Assembly: GCF_025962655.1 (NCBI RefSeq)
Contig: NZ_JAGFPE010000006.1
Coordinates: 124,001 to 188,000 of the forward strand
Origin: Candidatus Symbiopectobacterium sp. NZEC151
Lineage (GTDB): Bacteria > Pseudomonadota > Gammaproteobacteria > Enterobacterales > Enterobacteriaceae
DNA: 64,000 nucleotides
Direction of reading: 5' to 3'
A program made the translations under genes and the position numbers. Positions within the stretch are counted from its first letter, which is position 1, and each line of letters opens with the position of its first letter. Shown here one piece after another: positions 63,628 to 64,000 of the stretch. Below the pieces are notes generated by a model. The model was not told where the DNA came from. It was given only the letters and a program-made list of their open reading frames with translations, and searched no databases.

Positions 63628-64000
63628 TTACAGGCTCCAAAATAATACCGCCAACAGTTGAGGGGACATAATGCGCAAAAACATCGCCATCGGATAGACC
63701 GTCGCATACGAGAGCGCGGCGGCCCCGCTGGTGGCATGCAGTCCGTTGGCAAAGGCCAGTGCAGGCGGATCCGTCATTGAACCTGCCAACATCCCACACA
63801 ACGTCAGGTAGTTCATTTTCCCGACCGCTCGCGCCAACACACCGACGATTAACAGTGGAATGATGGTGATACAGGCACCGTAGGCCACCCACCAAATGCC
63901 TTCGCCGTACAGCAGGGTATCAAAAAAGTCGCCGCCCGATTTTAGCCCAACCACGGAAAGAAACAGCACAATACCCAATTCGCGCAGCGCCAGGTTCGCA
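63628..64000 (-). CDS. yidE: YidE/AspT-family transporter, C-terminal part (runs off window)
   Basis: Only the last 124 or so codons are in the window; the frame stays open to the right edge ([20 protein letters not shown] upstream of the first in-window start-like codon). The tail [20 protein letters not shown], then [20 protein letters not shown] and the end [11 protein letters not shown], is the conserved second membrane domain of YidE/YbjL/AspT-type proteins. Family members exchange aspartate or related compounds, but YidE itself has no established substrate. A terminator follows the stop. Confidence 0.9.
   Translation of the reverse strand, partial: ANLALRELGIVLFLSVVGLKSGGDFFDTLLYGEGIWWVAYGACITIIPLLIVGVLARAVGKMNYLTLCGMLAGSMTDPPALAFANGLHATSGAAALSYATVYPMAMFLRIMSPQLLAVLFWSL

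Noticed and set aside
1-64000. CRISPR array, tRNA, rRNA or prophage
   Set aside because: No regularly spaced repeats, cloverleaf genes, ribosomal RNA sequence, integrase or phage structural genes were seen in either strand.

Overview
The window looks like a chromosomal segment of a plant-associated enterobacterium (order Enterobacterales), probably Pectobacteriaceae (Pectobacterium, Brenneria, Dickeya, Lonsdalea relatives). The reasons are an ERIC-type repeat at the left end, an enteric-type cellulose operon, very E. coli-like dpp, ahp and btsT-yjiX-yjiA loci, and two AT-rich accessory patches in otherwise moderately GC-rich DNA. The genus is inferred, not proven. No rRNA, tRNA, CRISPR array or intact insertion sequence was seen.

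Layout, left to right. (1) 0.3-10.8 kb: cellulose synthesis operon bcsRQABZC. (2) 11-14 kb: a small HEAT-repeat protein, then ahpC and ahpF. (3) 14-19 kb: accessory zone with a PAS-LuxR regulator, an AT-rich 608-codon gene with a PD-(D/E)XK-like motif bracketed by a 26-bp direct repeat, and a PrlF-YhaV toxin-antitoxin pair with tandem palindromic operators. (4) 19-21.8 kb: a nucleotidyltransferase-like protein, a divergent LysR/LysE pair and an NTF2-fold protein. (5) 21.9-29.6 kb: a peptide-type ABC transporter whose binding protein has a Tat-like signal, divergent from a glyoxalase_3 protein and two tandem ProC-family reductases; the second has lost the P5C-binding signatures. (6) 29.8-30.6 kb: hicAB with a clear promoter and operator. 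(7) 30.8-38.5 kb: an MFS exporter, btsT-yjiX-yjiA, an unrecognised 550-residue protein and eamA.

(8) 38.8-49.6 kb: an SDR, then a seven-gene operon usually labelled urea degradation: ABC transporter (binding protein, permease, ATPase), two DUF1989 proteins, a biotin-dependent carboxylase and allophanate hydrolase. Its leader is a near-textbook guanidine-I (ykkC) riboswitch, and a near-consensus sigma-54 promoter lies about 55 bp upstream of it. The coherent reading is guanidine import, carboxylation, deimination to allophanate and hydrolysis to ammonia and CO2, switched on by nitrogen limitation and gated by guanidine. (9) 49.7-55.4 kb: dppABCDF dipeptide importer. (10) 56.4-64 kb: carboxylate region with a 2-hydroxycarboxylate transporter, a small VOC protein, an AT-rich CpdA-like phosphoesterase, a CitA/DcuS-type two-component system downstream of a DASS dicarboxylate/citrate transporter, and the 3' part of yidE running off the right edge.

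The best-supported unusual biology is the sigma-54 plus riboswitch guanidine operon. The most novel-looking locus is the ABC transporter / VOC / double ProC-like cluster. The AT-rich nuclease-like gene and the 550-residue protein with a possible Cys-His-Asp triad are the most interesting orphans.
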